64,000 nt of DNA from Hevea brasiliensis (taxonomy: Eukaryota; Streptophyta; Magnoliopsida; Malpighiales; Euphorbiaceae). The stretch spans positions 69,429,652-69,493,651 of the forward strand of contig NC_079496.1 of assembly GCF_030052815.1 (NCBI RefSeq), read 5' to 3'. Below the pieces are notes generated by a model. It was not told where the DNA came from. It made no database searches and saw nothing but the letters and a program-made list of their open reading frames with translations. Made by a program: the position numbers and the translations under genes. This document shows positions 10,804-22,650 of the stretch, piece by piece (within the stretch, counting starts at the first letter, position 1; each line of letters begins with the position of its first letter).

Positions 10804-12646
10804 AGGGAAGAGGCCGAGACATCTGATGTTGTGGCTGGTACCTTCTCAACTTTTAATCAAGATGTGTTTGTGTTATTTGATCCGGGTTCTACCCATTCTT
10901 ATGTGAGTGCTAGCATCATTGATTGCATTGCTGTTCCATGTACAAAAATGGACTTTGAGGTGCTAGTAACAAGTCCACTAGGACAGGAAGTCAGGGTTAA
11001 TAGAATGTATAGAGATTGTCCTTTGGTGATCCAAGGACACACTTTTCTGTCTGATTTCATTGAAATGCCCTTCAGAGATTATGATATCATCTTGGGCATG
11101 GATTGGTTAGCTAGGCATCATGCCATGATTGACTGTAGGCTGAAGACAGTCACTTTTGGCCTTCCTCAGTACAGTGATGTGGTAATACATGGGGAAAGGC
11201 AGTTATTGCCATCAAACATCATTTCGGCTGCACTAGCCAGAAAAATGATCAGAAAGGGGTGTGAAGCATACTTGGCACATGTGGTAGACACCCAAGTGGG
11301 GAGTCCAGCATTGAAGGACATCCCTACAGTACATGACTTTCCAGATGTGTTTCCTGATGAATTGCCAGGATTACCTCCGGAAAGAGAAGTGCAGTTTGAA
11401 ATTAATGTTATGCCTGGTGTGGATCCAATCTCCATAATGCCATACAGAATGGCACCAGCAGAGTTGAAGGAGTTGAAGATACAATTGCAAGAACTACTTG
11501 AAAAGGGCTTCATCCGCCCTAGTGTGTCACCTTGGGGAGCACCAGTGTTGTTTGTTAAGAAGAAGGATGGTACTCTCCGCTTATGCATTGACTACCGACA
11601 GTTGAATAAGGTGACAATAAAGAACAGATATACATTGCCTTGCATTGATGATCTGTTTGATCAGTTGAAGGGTGCAACTATATTCTCCAAAATTGATTTG
11701 CGATCTGGTTATTATCAGTTGAAGGTGCAAGAGCAGAGCATTCCAAAAACTGCTTTCAGAACTCGGTATGGCCACTATGAGTTTCTAGTAATGCCATTCG
11801 GATTAACAAATGCTCCAGCTGCTTTTATGGATCTGATGAACACTATCTTCAGACCATATCTTGATCAATTTGTGGTGGTGTTTATTGATGACATTTTGAT
11901 ATATTCAAGGAATGCAGAGGAGCATGACAGACATCTGCGGATTGTACTGCAGACTTTAAGGGAGAAACAGCTATACGCCAAATTGTCGAAATGTGAATTT
12001 TGGCTGAAAGAAATCTCCTTTTTGGGACATGTTGTGTCAGCTGAAGGGATCAAGGTAGATTCCAGCAAGGTAGAAGCTATCCTTAATTTGAAGCCGCCCA
12101 GGAACATCACAGAAATTCGCAGTTTTCTGGGTCTAGCTGGATATTACCGTCGGTTTGTGAAGGGGTTTTCTATGTTATCTTCTCCACTAAACAAACTGCT
12201 TCAGAAAGATGTAAAATTTCAGTGGACTGATAAATGCCAGCAAAGTTTTAATGATTTGAAGAGGTGTTTGACTGAAGCTCCAGTCCTCACTTTACCTACT
12301 CCGGGTAAAGAATACACAGTTTATAGTGATGCTTCTCACAATGGGTTAGGCTGTGTACTGATGCAAGATCGGAATGTCATTGCTTATGCATCACGCCAGC
12401 TGAAATCGTATGAGAGGAACTACCCAACACATGATCTGGAGCTAGCAGCTATTGTTTTTGCTCTGAAGATCTGGAGACACTATTTGTATGGGGAGAAATG
12501 CTACATTTACACGGATCACAAGAGCTTGAAGTACTTAGGCACCCAGAAGGAATTAAATTTGAGGCAGAGGAGATGGTTAGAACTCATCAAAGATTATGAT
12601 TGCTTAATAGACTATCAGCCAGGGAAAGCAAATGTGGTGGCTGATA
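10804..12646 (+). pseudogene. pol: pol of element A: protease, RT, RNase H (truncated)
   Basis: The frame continues from gag with no further stop. Counting from the gag ATG, the aspartic protease motif FDPGSTHSY lies near residue 437. RT motifs include [17 protein letters not shown] and the catalytic FIDDILIYS (Asp 773, 774). The RNase H catalytic Asp lies in [10 protein letters not shown] at about 920, followed by the [11 protein letters not shown] motif. These domains would process the polyprotein and make the cDNA. The coding match ends abruptly at NVVAD near 12646, where B reads on into ALSRK. Integrase and chromodomain are absent, and the reading frame runs on into LTR sequence to a stop at 12753. 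A could move only with integrase supplied by another copy. Confidence 0.88.
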
Positions 12647-12648
12647 GT

Positions 12649-12719
12649 TACCGAAAAATCGAGAATGCAACCCAAATAGGGGCATTATGGTCATTTGACA
12701 TCCCGAATTGTCTTTTGAC
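12649..12719 (+). repeat. 70-bp scrap of A-type LTR at the A/B junction
   Basis: GTTACCGAAAAATCGAGAA through GTCTTTTGACC repeats bases 6121-6197 of the A LTR almost exactly. It sits between the broken end of A pol and the start of B-type LTR sequence. The B LTR itself lacks this text. It records at least two joining events. Confidence 0.8.
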
Positions 12720-12721
12720 CC

Positions 12722-14223
12722 AAAACACAAATTTTAAAGAACACCAAGTTTAGCATATTAAAGCTAGGTAAAAGTAAATTTGAATTTATTTTTGGATTTA
12801 TGAAAAGTTATGATACTGAAACACTGTGAAACTGTGTGTTTCAGTGGAAAAGAATACCGGGAAAGAACCCGAGGGATCGAGTCAAGGCCAATAGATGACT
12901 CGTATAAGGTTTGTGCACAACATAGAATTTCTGTCAATTTTCTTCTGTACATTGTTTTGAATAAATTAAAATATTGAATTGTGACACCATTGTCTTGAAA
13001 TGTTTACTATGCTTCTGATTTAAATTGTTAAAAGATTAATTGTTTGTGTTTGAAATAGAAATAAATGTTTAGTAAATTATTAAGATAGTTTTGAAACCAC
13101 AGTGTCATGACCATATATTTGAATACCTCACTAGCATGACTAGTGGGGGAAATCAGTTTCAAATTTTGATTCCTTCTCTGGCTGAAGTGTTGAGGTGTGT
13201 GCCAGTAGAAGAAGAAAAAGAATGGGTTCCCATATATTTGAGCTAGCTAGCCTTGTGATGTGACTTCTCCTTAGCCTCTGGCTATTGAGATGATATTTGT
13301 TTCGAATGGCATGATATAACTGTGTGTTTTTATGAAATTTTTTTGAGACTTTTGAAATGAAATTGTTTGGACTAAAATCTTATAAATCATGTTTTGAATT
13401 TATATTGCATGTTCAATTTAATTTTTGAATAAATATGATTTAAATTCTGCATAAAGATTATTTTAGTATGTTGTGCACCACTGAGTCCTAGTACTGGCTG
13501 TTATTGTTGTCACAGATATTGAGACTAGAGGAGCAGCAGAGTGAGCTACTGAGGATTGAGAAGCTACCTACTCTGAAGTCTATCGGGTATATTTTATACC
13601 CTGATTGTAAAAATTATTTTGATGTATGTAAATGTATGTAACTATATGGACATGTAAAATTGGTTATGAGCAGTTGTATAAAGTTGTATAGAGTTGTATA
13701 AAGCTTGTAATAAATTTTGGTTTGGATTTTTCTTAATATAAATTTTTGTAATGATGTATATAAATTATGTTATCTTTATTGAAATATGAATGGAAATATT
13801 TTGTTTTGATTTGAATGAAATTGATTTATAGTATTTTGATGATATTGAATTTTGAAAATTGAGAAATAATGTTGAAATTGGTTGGGATGGATGTTGAAAT
13901 GATAAAGTTGTTGAGATAAATCTTTGGAAGTGTTTTTTTTCAGGTATTTGAAGAACTGTTTTCTCAAAATACAGATGGCACTCTACTGAAATTTTTATAG
14001 AATTTGCAGAAAAATAAAATGGTAAAAAAATCTTAACCAGTTTTCAAACTCTAATTTAATGTTTTGATACCTATTAGAAAATGCTCACCACTTATAAAAA
14101 GTAATAAAATTGTTTTAAAATCCCTTGTAGGGTACTTAATGAGTTATCGGTTGGTGAAGTTCGGTAGTTCATTAGGTATTCTACGGGATCATGTTATGCC
14201 TTACAGAGGGGTAAGGTGTGACG
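12722..14223 (+). mobile_element. Truncated 5' LTR of gypsy element B (family 2)
   Basis: This matches 21148-22650, the last 1.5 kb of the B 3' LTR, nearly base for base, including GAAACACTGTGAAACTGTGT and the pre-terminal TACAGAGGGGTAAGGTGTGAC. Its first 2.0 kb are missing. The terminal CA is CG here (14222-14223). The stem-loop after GTGCACCACTGAGT at 13486 is damaged by a deletion relative to the 3' LTR copy at 21904. Confidence 0.88.
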
Positions 14224-14231
14224 TGTTTTAG

Positions 14232-14243
14232 TGGTATCAGAGC
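14232..14243 (+). other. Primer-binding site (initiator tRNA-Met), element B
   Basis: TGGTATCAGAGC lies eight bases after the LTR end, with the same spacing as in element A. Confidence 0.93.
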
Positions 14244-14411
14244 AAATTTTTGAAGTATGTTTTAACTTGTGAATTTGTGTCTTTTCTTTGCTAAGTACAA
14301 CTGCTCAATGTCCTTATTTGTTACATACAGTGCATTAAATCATAAATATGAACTAACGGAGGGAATCTCCTTGTGTTATTTGTTCAGGAGATATCCTAAC
14401 TTCAGACTGAA

Positions 14412-15652
14412 ATGGAAGAAGGGAATCGCTCAGTTGAGCAATCTATTGAAGCTGAGGCACCAAGGGAAGCCCTAGCTCTATAGAATGTCAGTAAGTCAGT
14501 GGCACCAGCCCCACAAATGCCGTAGTTTCCTACACAATTCGCACAGCAGATAATAGCAATGTTTCATCAAATGGCTGGGCGTATGCTGACTCAAGCTCTA
14601 CCCCAGACTACTATGGTGCAACCTCAAGCTACAGTTAGACAGAATAACAAGCTGTTGAAGTATGGGGCTACGGAATTCAAGGGTACAATAGACCCTTTAG
14701 AGGCAGAGCAATGGCTGGAAAGAATGGACAGAGTGTTCAAGAAGTTGCACTGCCTAGATGAGTTGAAATTTGAATACTCAGTATCGCTACTATAAGGGGA
14801 TGCGTATGATTAGTGGAAAACCATCCCCCACAGCTTGGCAGAACCACTAGTACTGACCTGGGATGACTTCATCAGAGAATTAAGACAAAAATACATCCCA
14901 AATGCATATGTGGATCAGAAACTACAAGAATTTCTGAGTCTAAAGCAAGGCAACAGATCAGTGGCAGAATATGAGAGGGAATTCTCTCGTTTAAGCCACT
15001 ATGCTGGGAGTCTCCTTTCTACCAGCAAGGAAAGGTGCAAGAGATTTGAGACGGGTTTGAAGCCCAGCCTACGGATGCAAGTAGTGGGATTCAGACACGG
15101 TAATTTTTCAGAGCTCATTTCTCAAGCACTTGAGTTGGAAAGAATTGAATCAGAAGCGACCCCAGCAAAAGAAAATCAGAGAAAGCTGAGAAGTCAGAGA
15201 AAGATAAGGGGGAAAAGTCAGTGGAGCAAAGTCCTAGTGGTACTTCTGGGAAGAGGAAAAATTTTGGTGGACCTAGCAGAGGTCAAGGTGGAAGGTTTGG
15301 AAGGGGCAGATTCTTTGGACAGAGACCCCCTAGGTCTGGTCAACAGTCAAGCAGGGGTTCACAACCTCCCCACCCCTGTGAGACTTGTGGCAAGATTCAT
15401 GGGGGAGAATGTTATTGGGCAACAGGAGCCTGTTTTAACTGTGGAGGCAAGGGTCATATTACAAAAGACTGTACTAGTGCTCCTAGATTCGGTCCAGCTC
15501 CTACTACTGCAGAAGGATCTATTCAGAGTCCTGCTCCTAAAGGTTCATAACCGGTTGGTAGAGGAAGAGGCAGAGGTAGAGGCAATGCTTCAGGCAGTCA
15601 GGGTACTATTGGTCAGTCAGCATAAGGAAGTGCTTCAGCCAGGGTTTATATA
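14412..15652 (+). pseudogene. gag: gag of gypsy element B
   Basis: The start is the ATG of MEEGNRSVEQS. The gag domain matches element A closely (AEQWLERMDRVFKKLHC, AYVDQKLQEFLSLKQG), and a CCHC knuckle CFNCGGKGHITKDC lies near 15430. Lesions are two stops in the first 45 codons, TAA at 14793-14795, TAG at 14811-14813 (Trp in A), a one-base frame change near 15170, and further stops near 15549 and 15623. Gag coats the element RNA; this copy cannot make a full-length product. Gag-pol was originally one frame, and the protein resumes in the pol frame at the methionine of MRQREEAE (15653). Confidence 0.88.
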
Positions 15653-17650
15653 ATGAGACAGCGAGAAGAGGCTGAGACTTCTGATGTTGTAGCCAGTACA
15701 TTCTCTATCTCTGATCAAGATGTATTTGTACTATTTGATCCGGGTTCAACCCACTCGTATTTTAGTGCTAGCATAGTCAGTTCACTTGCTGTTCCGTGTG
15801 TCCAAATGGGTTTTGAAGTGCTAGTAACTAGTCCATTAGGACAAGAGGTTTGGATCAACAGAATCTATAGAGACTATCCCTTGGTGATCCAAGGACATGT
15901 TTTTCTGTCAGATTTGATTGAAATACCCTTCAGAGATTATGATATTATCTTGGGCATGGATTGGTTAGCCAGGCATCACGCCATGATTGACTATAGACTA
16001 AAGACAGTCTCTTTTGGTCTCCCTCTGTATGGTGATGTGGTAATACATGGGGAGAGGCATTTATTGCCATCAAACATCATTTTGGCTGCACTAGCCAGAA
16101 GAATGATCAGAAAGGGGTGTGAAGCATACTTAGCACATGTGATAGACACCCAAGTGGGGAGTCCAGCACTCAGGGACATTCCTACTGTATGTGACTTTCC
16201 GGATGTGTTTCCTGATGAATTTCTAGGATTACCTCCAGAAAGAGAAGTGCGGTTTGAGATTAATGTTATGCTTGGTGTGGACCCAATCTCCATAACACCA
16301 TATAGAATGGCACCAGTAGAATTAAAAGAATTAAAAGTGCAGTTGCAAGAGCTGCTTGATAAGGGCTTTATCTACCCTCGTGTGTCACCTTGGGGAGCGC
16401 CAGTGTTATTTGTTAAGAAGAAGGATGGCACTTTCCGCTTATGTATTGACTATCGACAGTTGAATAAAGTGACAATAAAGAATAGATATCCATTGCCCCG
16501 CATTGATGATTTGTTTAATCAGTTGAGGGGTGCAGCTGTGTTCTCCAAAATTGACCTAAGATCAGGTTATTATTAGCTGAAAGTACAAGAGCAGAGTATT
16601 CCTAAAACTGCCTTCAGAACCCGCTATGGCCATTATGAGTTCTTGGTCATGCCATTCGGGTTAACTAATGGTCCGGCTGCTTTTATGGATCTGATGAACA
16701 CTATCTTCAGACCATACCTCGATCAGTTTGTTGTGGCATTCACAGATGATATATTGGTCTATTCGAGGAGTGCAGAAGAGCATGATAGATATCTGTGGAT
16801 TGTACTACAGACTTTGAGGGAGAAACAGCTATATGCCAAATTGTCGAAGTGTGAATTTTGGCTGGAAAAAATATCTTTCTTGGGGCACATAGTATCAGTA
16901 GAGGGCATCAAGATAGATCCAAGTAAAATAGAAGCTATCCTTAATTGGAGGCCACAAAGGAATATTACGGAGATTCGCAGTTTTTTGGGTTTAGCTGGAT
17001 ACTACCGTCTATTTGTGAAAGGATTCTCCATGTTGGCATCTCCATTGACTAAGCTACTTCGAAAAGATGTGAAATTTCAGTGGACAAACAAATGCCTGCA
17101 GAGTTTTAATGAATTGAAGAAATGTTTGACTGAAACTCCAGTCCTAACTTTACCTACTCCGGGTAAAGAATACACAGTTTACAGTGATGCTTCTCACAAT
17201 GGGTTAGGCTGTGTATCGATGCAAGATCGAAATGTCATTGCCTATGCATCACGCCAACTGAAACCACATGAGAGGAACTATCCGACACATGACTTGGATC
17301 TTGCAGCTATAGTGTTTGCTCTTAAGATCTGGAGACACTATTTGTATGGGGAGAAGTGCTACATCTATACAGATCATAAGAGTTTGAAATATTTGGGCAC
17401 CCAAAAAGAGTTGAATTTGAGACAGAGGAGATGGTTAGAGTTGATAAAAGACTATGATTGTCTGATAGACTATCAGCTAGGGAAAGCTAATGTTGTGGCT
17501 GACGCCTTAAGTCGTAAGACTATGGCAAGTCTACGGGTTACTCCTTTGTCTATGGTACATGAGTTAAGATCATTACATACTAGCTTAGAGATTAATGATG
17601 AGGGGCAGACAGCAATTACATGGCATGTATAGCCAGTGTTGATTGATCAG
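15653..17650 (+). pseudogene. pol: Protease, RT and RNase H of element B
   Basis: Protease ([11 protein letters not shown]) lies near 15740. RT follows ([19 protein letters not shown]), with the catalytic pair in FTDDILVYS near 16740, where A has FIDD. RNase H has [12 protein letters not shown] and [11 protein letters not shown] near 17180-17400, then the connection [10 protein letters not shown], which is missing from A. A TAG at 16574-16576 replaces Gln inside the RT palm, and TAG at 17630-17632 ends the stretch. The enzyme would copy RNA into DNA in the particle. The protein is about as similar to A as to a sister subfamily, and much closer to A than to elements D or E. Confidence 0.88.
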
Positions 17651-19067
17651 ATCAGAATGGCTGCTCAGAATGATGAAAAGTATCAGAAGCTATTGGAAGA
17701 AGTTAGACAGGGCAAGAAACCAGAATTCTCAATAAGATATTATGGCTTACTGCTACACTAGGGCAGAATGTGTGTTCCTAATGATGTTGATGTGAGGAAG
17801 ATCATTTTGAAGGAAGCACATGAGTCTCCTTTTGCCATGCACCCTGGTGGCACAAAAATGTATAGAGGGCTAAAGGAGTATTATTGGTGGATGGGTATGA
17901 AAAGAGATGTGGCATATTTGTTTCCAAATGCCTAACTTGTCAGTAAGTAAAGGCAGAGCATTAAGTACCAGCTAGGTTGTTACATCCACTACCAGTACCG
18001 AAATGGAAATGGGAAAGAATAACAATGAATTTTGTGATGGGACTTCCGAGGACACAGAAGAGTCATGATGCAGTATGGGTCATTGTTGATAGACTAACCA
18101 AGTCTGCTCATTTTCTATCAGTTGGGATGAACTACAATTTAGAAAGATTGGCCAAGTTGTACATTGATGGGATAGTAAGACTGTATAGAGTGCTAGTATC
18201 CATCGTATCAGACAGAGATCCTAGGTTCACTTTTAAATTTTGGGGTAGTCTTCAGAGAGCCCTAGGAACTAGATTGAACTTCAGTACGGCATTCGATCTA
18301 CAGACAGATGGCCAGTCTGAGAGGGTAATTCAGATCTTAGAGTACATGCTATGGGCTTGTGTGATTGAGTTTGAGGGCAGTTGGGACATACACTTGCCTT
18401 TGATTGAGTTTGCTTACAACAACAACTACCAATTAAGCATTGGGATGCCTCCATATGAAGCTTTGTATGGAAGAAAATGTAAAACCCTGTTGTGTTGGGA
18501 TGATGTGGTTGAAAGGAAGATGATTGGGCTCGAAATTGTTCAGCAGACCGAGAAGAAGATTAGAGTGTTCAGAGATTGACTTAAGACTGCATTAGACCGT
18601 CAGAAGTCCTATATTGATTCGAAGAGAAGGGATATTAAGTATGCAGTGGGTGAGAAAGTATTCCTCAAGGTTTCCCCTTAGAAGAGAATTATGAGATTCG
18701 GCAGAAAGGGGAAACTGAGTCCTCGTTTCATCAGGCCATATGAGGTTTTGGAAAGAGTGGGTCCTTTGGCATACAGTTGGCACTACCTCCAGAGTTAGAG
18801 AAGATACATAACTTCTTCCATGTGTCTATGTTTAGGAGGTATTGATTAGGCCCATCTCATGTACTACCAGTGGAAGAAATTGAAGTAAATCCAAACCTCA
18901 CATACGAGGAAGAACCCATAGAGATTCTGGCTTATGAGGTGAAGCAGCTACGGAAAAAGCAGATACTGTTAGTTAAAGTGCTGTAGAACCATCATTCAGG
19001 CCAGGAGGCTACTTGGGAACGAGAGGAGGATATGAGGAGACAGCGCCCATAGCTGTTCAAAAAATGA
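17651..19067 (+). pseudogene. pol: Integrase and chromodomain of element B
   Basis: The zinc-binding region reads HESPFAMHPGG...CLTCQ near 17820-17942. The catalytic core shows [20 protein letters not shown] and DGQSERVIQ (D, D, E). The C-terminal part includes KYAVGEKVFLKVSP, KLSPRFIRPYEV and a chromodomain-like segment around EEEPIEILAYEV ending with EATWEREEDMRR near 19030. Integrase inserts the cDNA, and the chromodomain is thought to steer it to heterochromatin. Lesions are a frame change near 17910, stops near 17758, 17943 and 17962, and several more after 18577. There is no intron at the position where D and E have one: ERVIQ runs directly into ILEYML. Confidence 0.87.
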
Positions 19068-19100
19068 TACTAGGTAAAATTTCGAGACGAAATTTATTTT

Positions 19101-19114
19101 AAGGGGGGGAGAAT
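19101..19114 (+). other. Polypurine tract, element B
   Basis: AAGGGGGGGAGAAT directly precedes the 3' LTR start TGTAACACCC. It would prime plus-strand synthesis. Confidence 0.85.
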
Positions 19115-22100
19115 TGTAACACCCCTATTTGTATAGCCTGGTATATTTCACTATTCCGGTGACCGGTGTCGGTCCGGATAATTTAGGGGATTAGAACCAC
19201 ATCTAAGACAACTAGATAAGTCTTGAACACAAATAATTAGCAATTGTCAATTAGGTAAGTATAAATAAGAAAAACATAACATAAGAGGTTAAATGAGCTG
19301 AGAGTCACAGTGATTGGTCACCTTCTCGGGAAGGATTGCGAAGTTGATTTAAACTCAAATTTTGAACTGTAAAATATGACGTCGCAGTCCTTAGGACTAT
19401 TGCGAACACAGTGGAAAAGAGAAAATCACGAAAAAGAATTGTTAAGCTAGTCAAGTAATTAGATCAGGGATCCAAAAGAAATATTAAATTATTTACAAAC
19501 CGGATCGAACTGGCGAGGAGCAATTTGGTCAATTGACCCCTAGAGATGACTCCTGATCTAATTGTCAAATAAAATTGAAGAAAAAAAATTGAAATCGGGA
19601 ATTAAATTAAAGAACTAATGGAAAAATAAATAGAAAAAAAAGGAAAAGCAAAAGGTGATGACATCATGCATGTCATCATGAATGATGTAATAAACACTAA
19701 CTAAAAAAAATAAATTTTGGATAATTATTGGTCTTCCATAAGGATAAAAAAAAACATAAAAAAAAGCAAAAAGGTCATCTTCTTCAACCAAGTTGCCGTC
19801 CCTCTCTCTCCCTCTCCCTCACCCATAATTCACCATTAAGGCTCATCTTTGAACTTGCAAATCTCAAAACCCCACCATAGAAAACTATTTTGCTAAGGTT
19901 AAAAATTGTTTGGGCAACTAGAAAACAAGGTCCAAGAAGAAAGAAAGAAGAAAAGAAGAGGTTTGAAGAGGAAAAATTTTTTGCACTAAGCTTAGTAAAC
20001 TAAACTTAATTTTCTACTTGAATTAATGGTGATTATAGTTGAATGAACTTAGGATTATGCTTAAAATGAAACAAAAATAATTGTTGGAGGACTAAATATA
20101 AATTCAGCCAGCAGTAAGTTAAGGTTTAAAATGAGTAAATTTGATGTATTTGAAGGTTTGTTTAAGTTGAATGATGTATGTAAGCTATGAATTGGTGATT
20201 GGAATGTATTAAATATGAAGTGTATGAAAATTAGGGTTTGGTACCTAGGGTTTTGGGAGGAAAAATATGAAAATTTGTTAAATAATGTGTTTGACCTTGT
20301 TGGAGCTGAAAAATGGTCATTTGTGACCAATTGAGGTATGTTGGAAGTGTTAGAATTAGGTTCAAATTCAGATTGATTAGGGACATGCTCTAGGCAGCAT
20401 GACCAAGGTCCCTTTTAGGGATCAAAACTAAAAATTTACAAGCCCAATTGGTGTGAGGCTAATTGGGAATGAAACTAGACACAAAATGACATATTTTTCA
20501 TTCAGGAATCATGCCCAAAAAGTGACTAAAACATAGTGAACAAATTGACCAAATTCGGAATTAGGTATGCTGCCCTGTACAAAAATGACCAAATGAACAG
20601 TGTTTGTTCATTTGGCCATAACTTGGGCTAGGCAGGTCTAAATGACCTGAAATTTTACCATTAGAAAGCTGAGATATAGACCTAAAATTTTAATGAAGAA
20701 CACAAACCCAAATTATGCCCTTAACCAAGTTATTTAGCCACCCAAAATTGGTGACTTAAAACTGCCAGAACCAGTTTTAGTGCCCAGAAAATCTGGGTTA
20801 GGCCAATCCGACAGCCATGATTCAAATGACTATAACTTGAGCTACAAAACTCCAATTGGAGTGATTCAAAAAGAAGAATAAATTTAAGACAATAAGGAAC
20901 AATTTCTATGAAGAAAACTTAGCCAAATTCTTACAACAAAATGATCAATGGAATAGTGCAACATAAGACACCAAAACTGAAAATTTAAAATTTTGCCTAA
21001 AATACTTAAGTTTTGAGAAAACAACCAAAACCAACAGAATTGGTGACCAAAATATGGTATGTGAGTATAGTTAGAATTTCCATACCTATTAAGCATTAGA
21101 AAGTCAACAAATTGACTTGAATAGTATAGTGAATAGTAACCCCGAAATACAAATTTTAAAGAACGCCAAGTTTAGCATATTAAAGCTAGGTAAAAGTAAA
21201 TTTGAATTGATTTTTGGATTTATGATAAGTCATGATACTGAAACACTGTGAAACTGTGTGTTTCAGTGGAAAAGAATACCGGGAAAGAACCCGAGGGATC
21301 GAGTCAAGGCCAAGAGGTGACTCGTATAAGGTTTGTGCACAATATAGAATTTCTGTCAATTTTCTTCTGCACATTGTTTTAAATAAATTGAAATATTGAA
21401 TTGTAACACCATTATCTTGAAATGTTTACTATGCTTCTGATTTAAATTGTTGAAAGATTAATTGTTTGTGTTTGAAATGGAAATAAATGTTTAGTAAATT
21501 ATTAAGATAGTTTTAAAACCACAGTGTCATGATCATATATTTGAATACCTCACTAGAATGACTAGTGAGGGAAATCAGTTTCGAATTTTGATTCCTTCTC
21601 TGGCTGAAGTGTTGAGGTGTGAGCCAGTAGAAGAAAAAAAAGAATGGGTTCCCATATATTTGAGCTAGCTAGCCTTGTGATGTGACTTCTCCTTAGCCTC
21701 TGGCTATTGAGATGATATTTGTTTCAAATGGCATGATATAACTGTGTGTTTTTATGAAATTTGTTTTGAGACTTTTGAAATGAAATTGTTTGGACTAAAA
21801 TCTTATAAATCATGTTTTGAATTTATATTGCATGTTTTGTTTAATTTTTGAATAAATATGATTTAAATTCTGCATAAAGATTATTTTAGTATGTTGTGCA
21901 CCACTGAGTCCTAGTACTCAGCGATGGCTGTTATTGCTGTCGCAGATATTGAGACTAGAGGAGCAGTAGAGTGAGCTGCTGAGGATTGAGGAGCTAATTA
22001 CTCTGAAGTCTATCGGGTATATTTTATACCCTGATTGTAAAAATTATTTTGATGTATGTAAATATATATAACTGTATGGACATGTAAAATTGGTTATGAG

Positions 22101-22650
22101 CAGTTGCATAAAGTTGTATAGAGTTGTATAAAGCTTGTAATAAATTTTGGTTTGGATTTTTCTTAATGTAAATTTTTGTAATGATGTATATAAATTGTGT
22201 TATCTTTATTGAAATATGAATGGAAGTATTTTTTTTAATTTGAATGAAATTGAATTATAGTCTTTTGATGATATTGAATTTTGGAAATTGAGAAATGATA
22301 TTGAGGTTGGGATGGATGTTGAAATGATGAAGTTGTTGAGATAAATCTTTGGAAGTGTTTTTTTTTTCAGGTATTTGAAGAACTGTTTTCTCAAAATACA
22401 GACGGCACTCTGTCGAAATTTTTATAAAATTTACGAAAAAATAAAATGGGACAAAAATCTTAACTAGTTTTCAAACTCTAATTAAATGTTTTGATATCTA
22501 TTAAAAAATGCTCACCACTTATAAAAAGTAAGAAAATTGTTTTAAAATCCCTTGTAGGGTACTTAATGAGTTATCTGTAGATGAAGTTCGGTAATTCATT
22601 AGGTATTCTATGGGATCATGTTATGTCTTACAAAGGGGTAAGGTGTGACA
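19115..22650 (+). mobile_element. 3' LTR of element B, 3536 bp
   Basis: It starts TGTAACACCCCTATTTG and ends AAGGTGTGACA. It carries the subterminal CCGGTGACCGGTGTC block near 19156, the palindrome TGATGACAT-CATGC-ATGTCATCA at 19656-19678, a CT-rich run at 19799-19830, and paired stem-loops at 21904-21943. A possible AATAAA-type poly(A) signal lies at 22139-22145. The flank to the right is GTTGT, which does not match the left flank of A (TTTAC), so A and B are separate insertions or a recombinant. No ORF here is credible. Confidence 0.9.
21904..21943 (+). promoter_or_regulatory. Paired stem-loops in the B LTR
   Basis: Directly after GTGCACCA, stem CTGAGT/ACTCAG closes a six-base loop (21904-21921). 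A second stem, GCGATGGC pairing with GCTGTCGC through two G-U pairs, follows at 21921-21943. The same arrangement, with other bases, occurs in the other LTRs. The role is unknown; an RNA structure in the LTR transcript is the simplest reading. Confidence 0.6.

Noticed and set aside
5730..22650. One full-length element with LTRs at 5730-9380 and 19115-22650
   Set aside because: The two LTRs belong to related but distinct sequence groups, the flanks (TTTAC and GTTGT) do not match, and a second PBS, gag and pol start lie inside. Two elements fused is the better reading.
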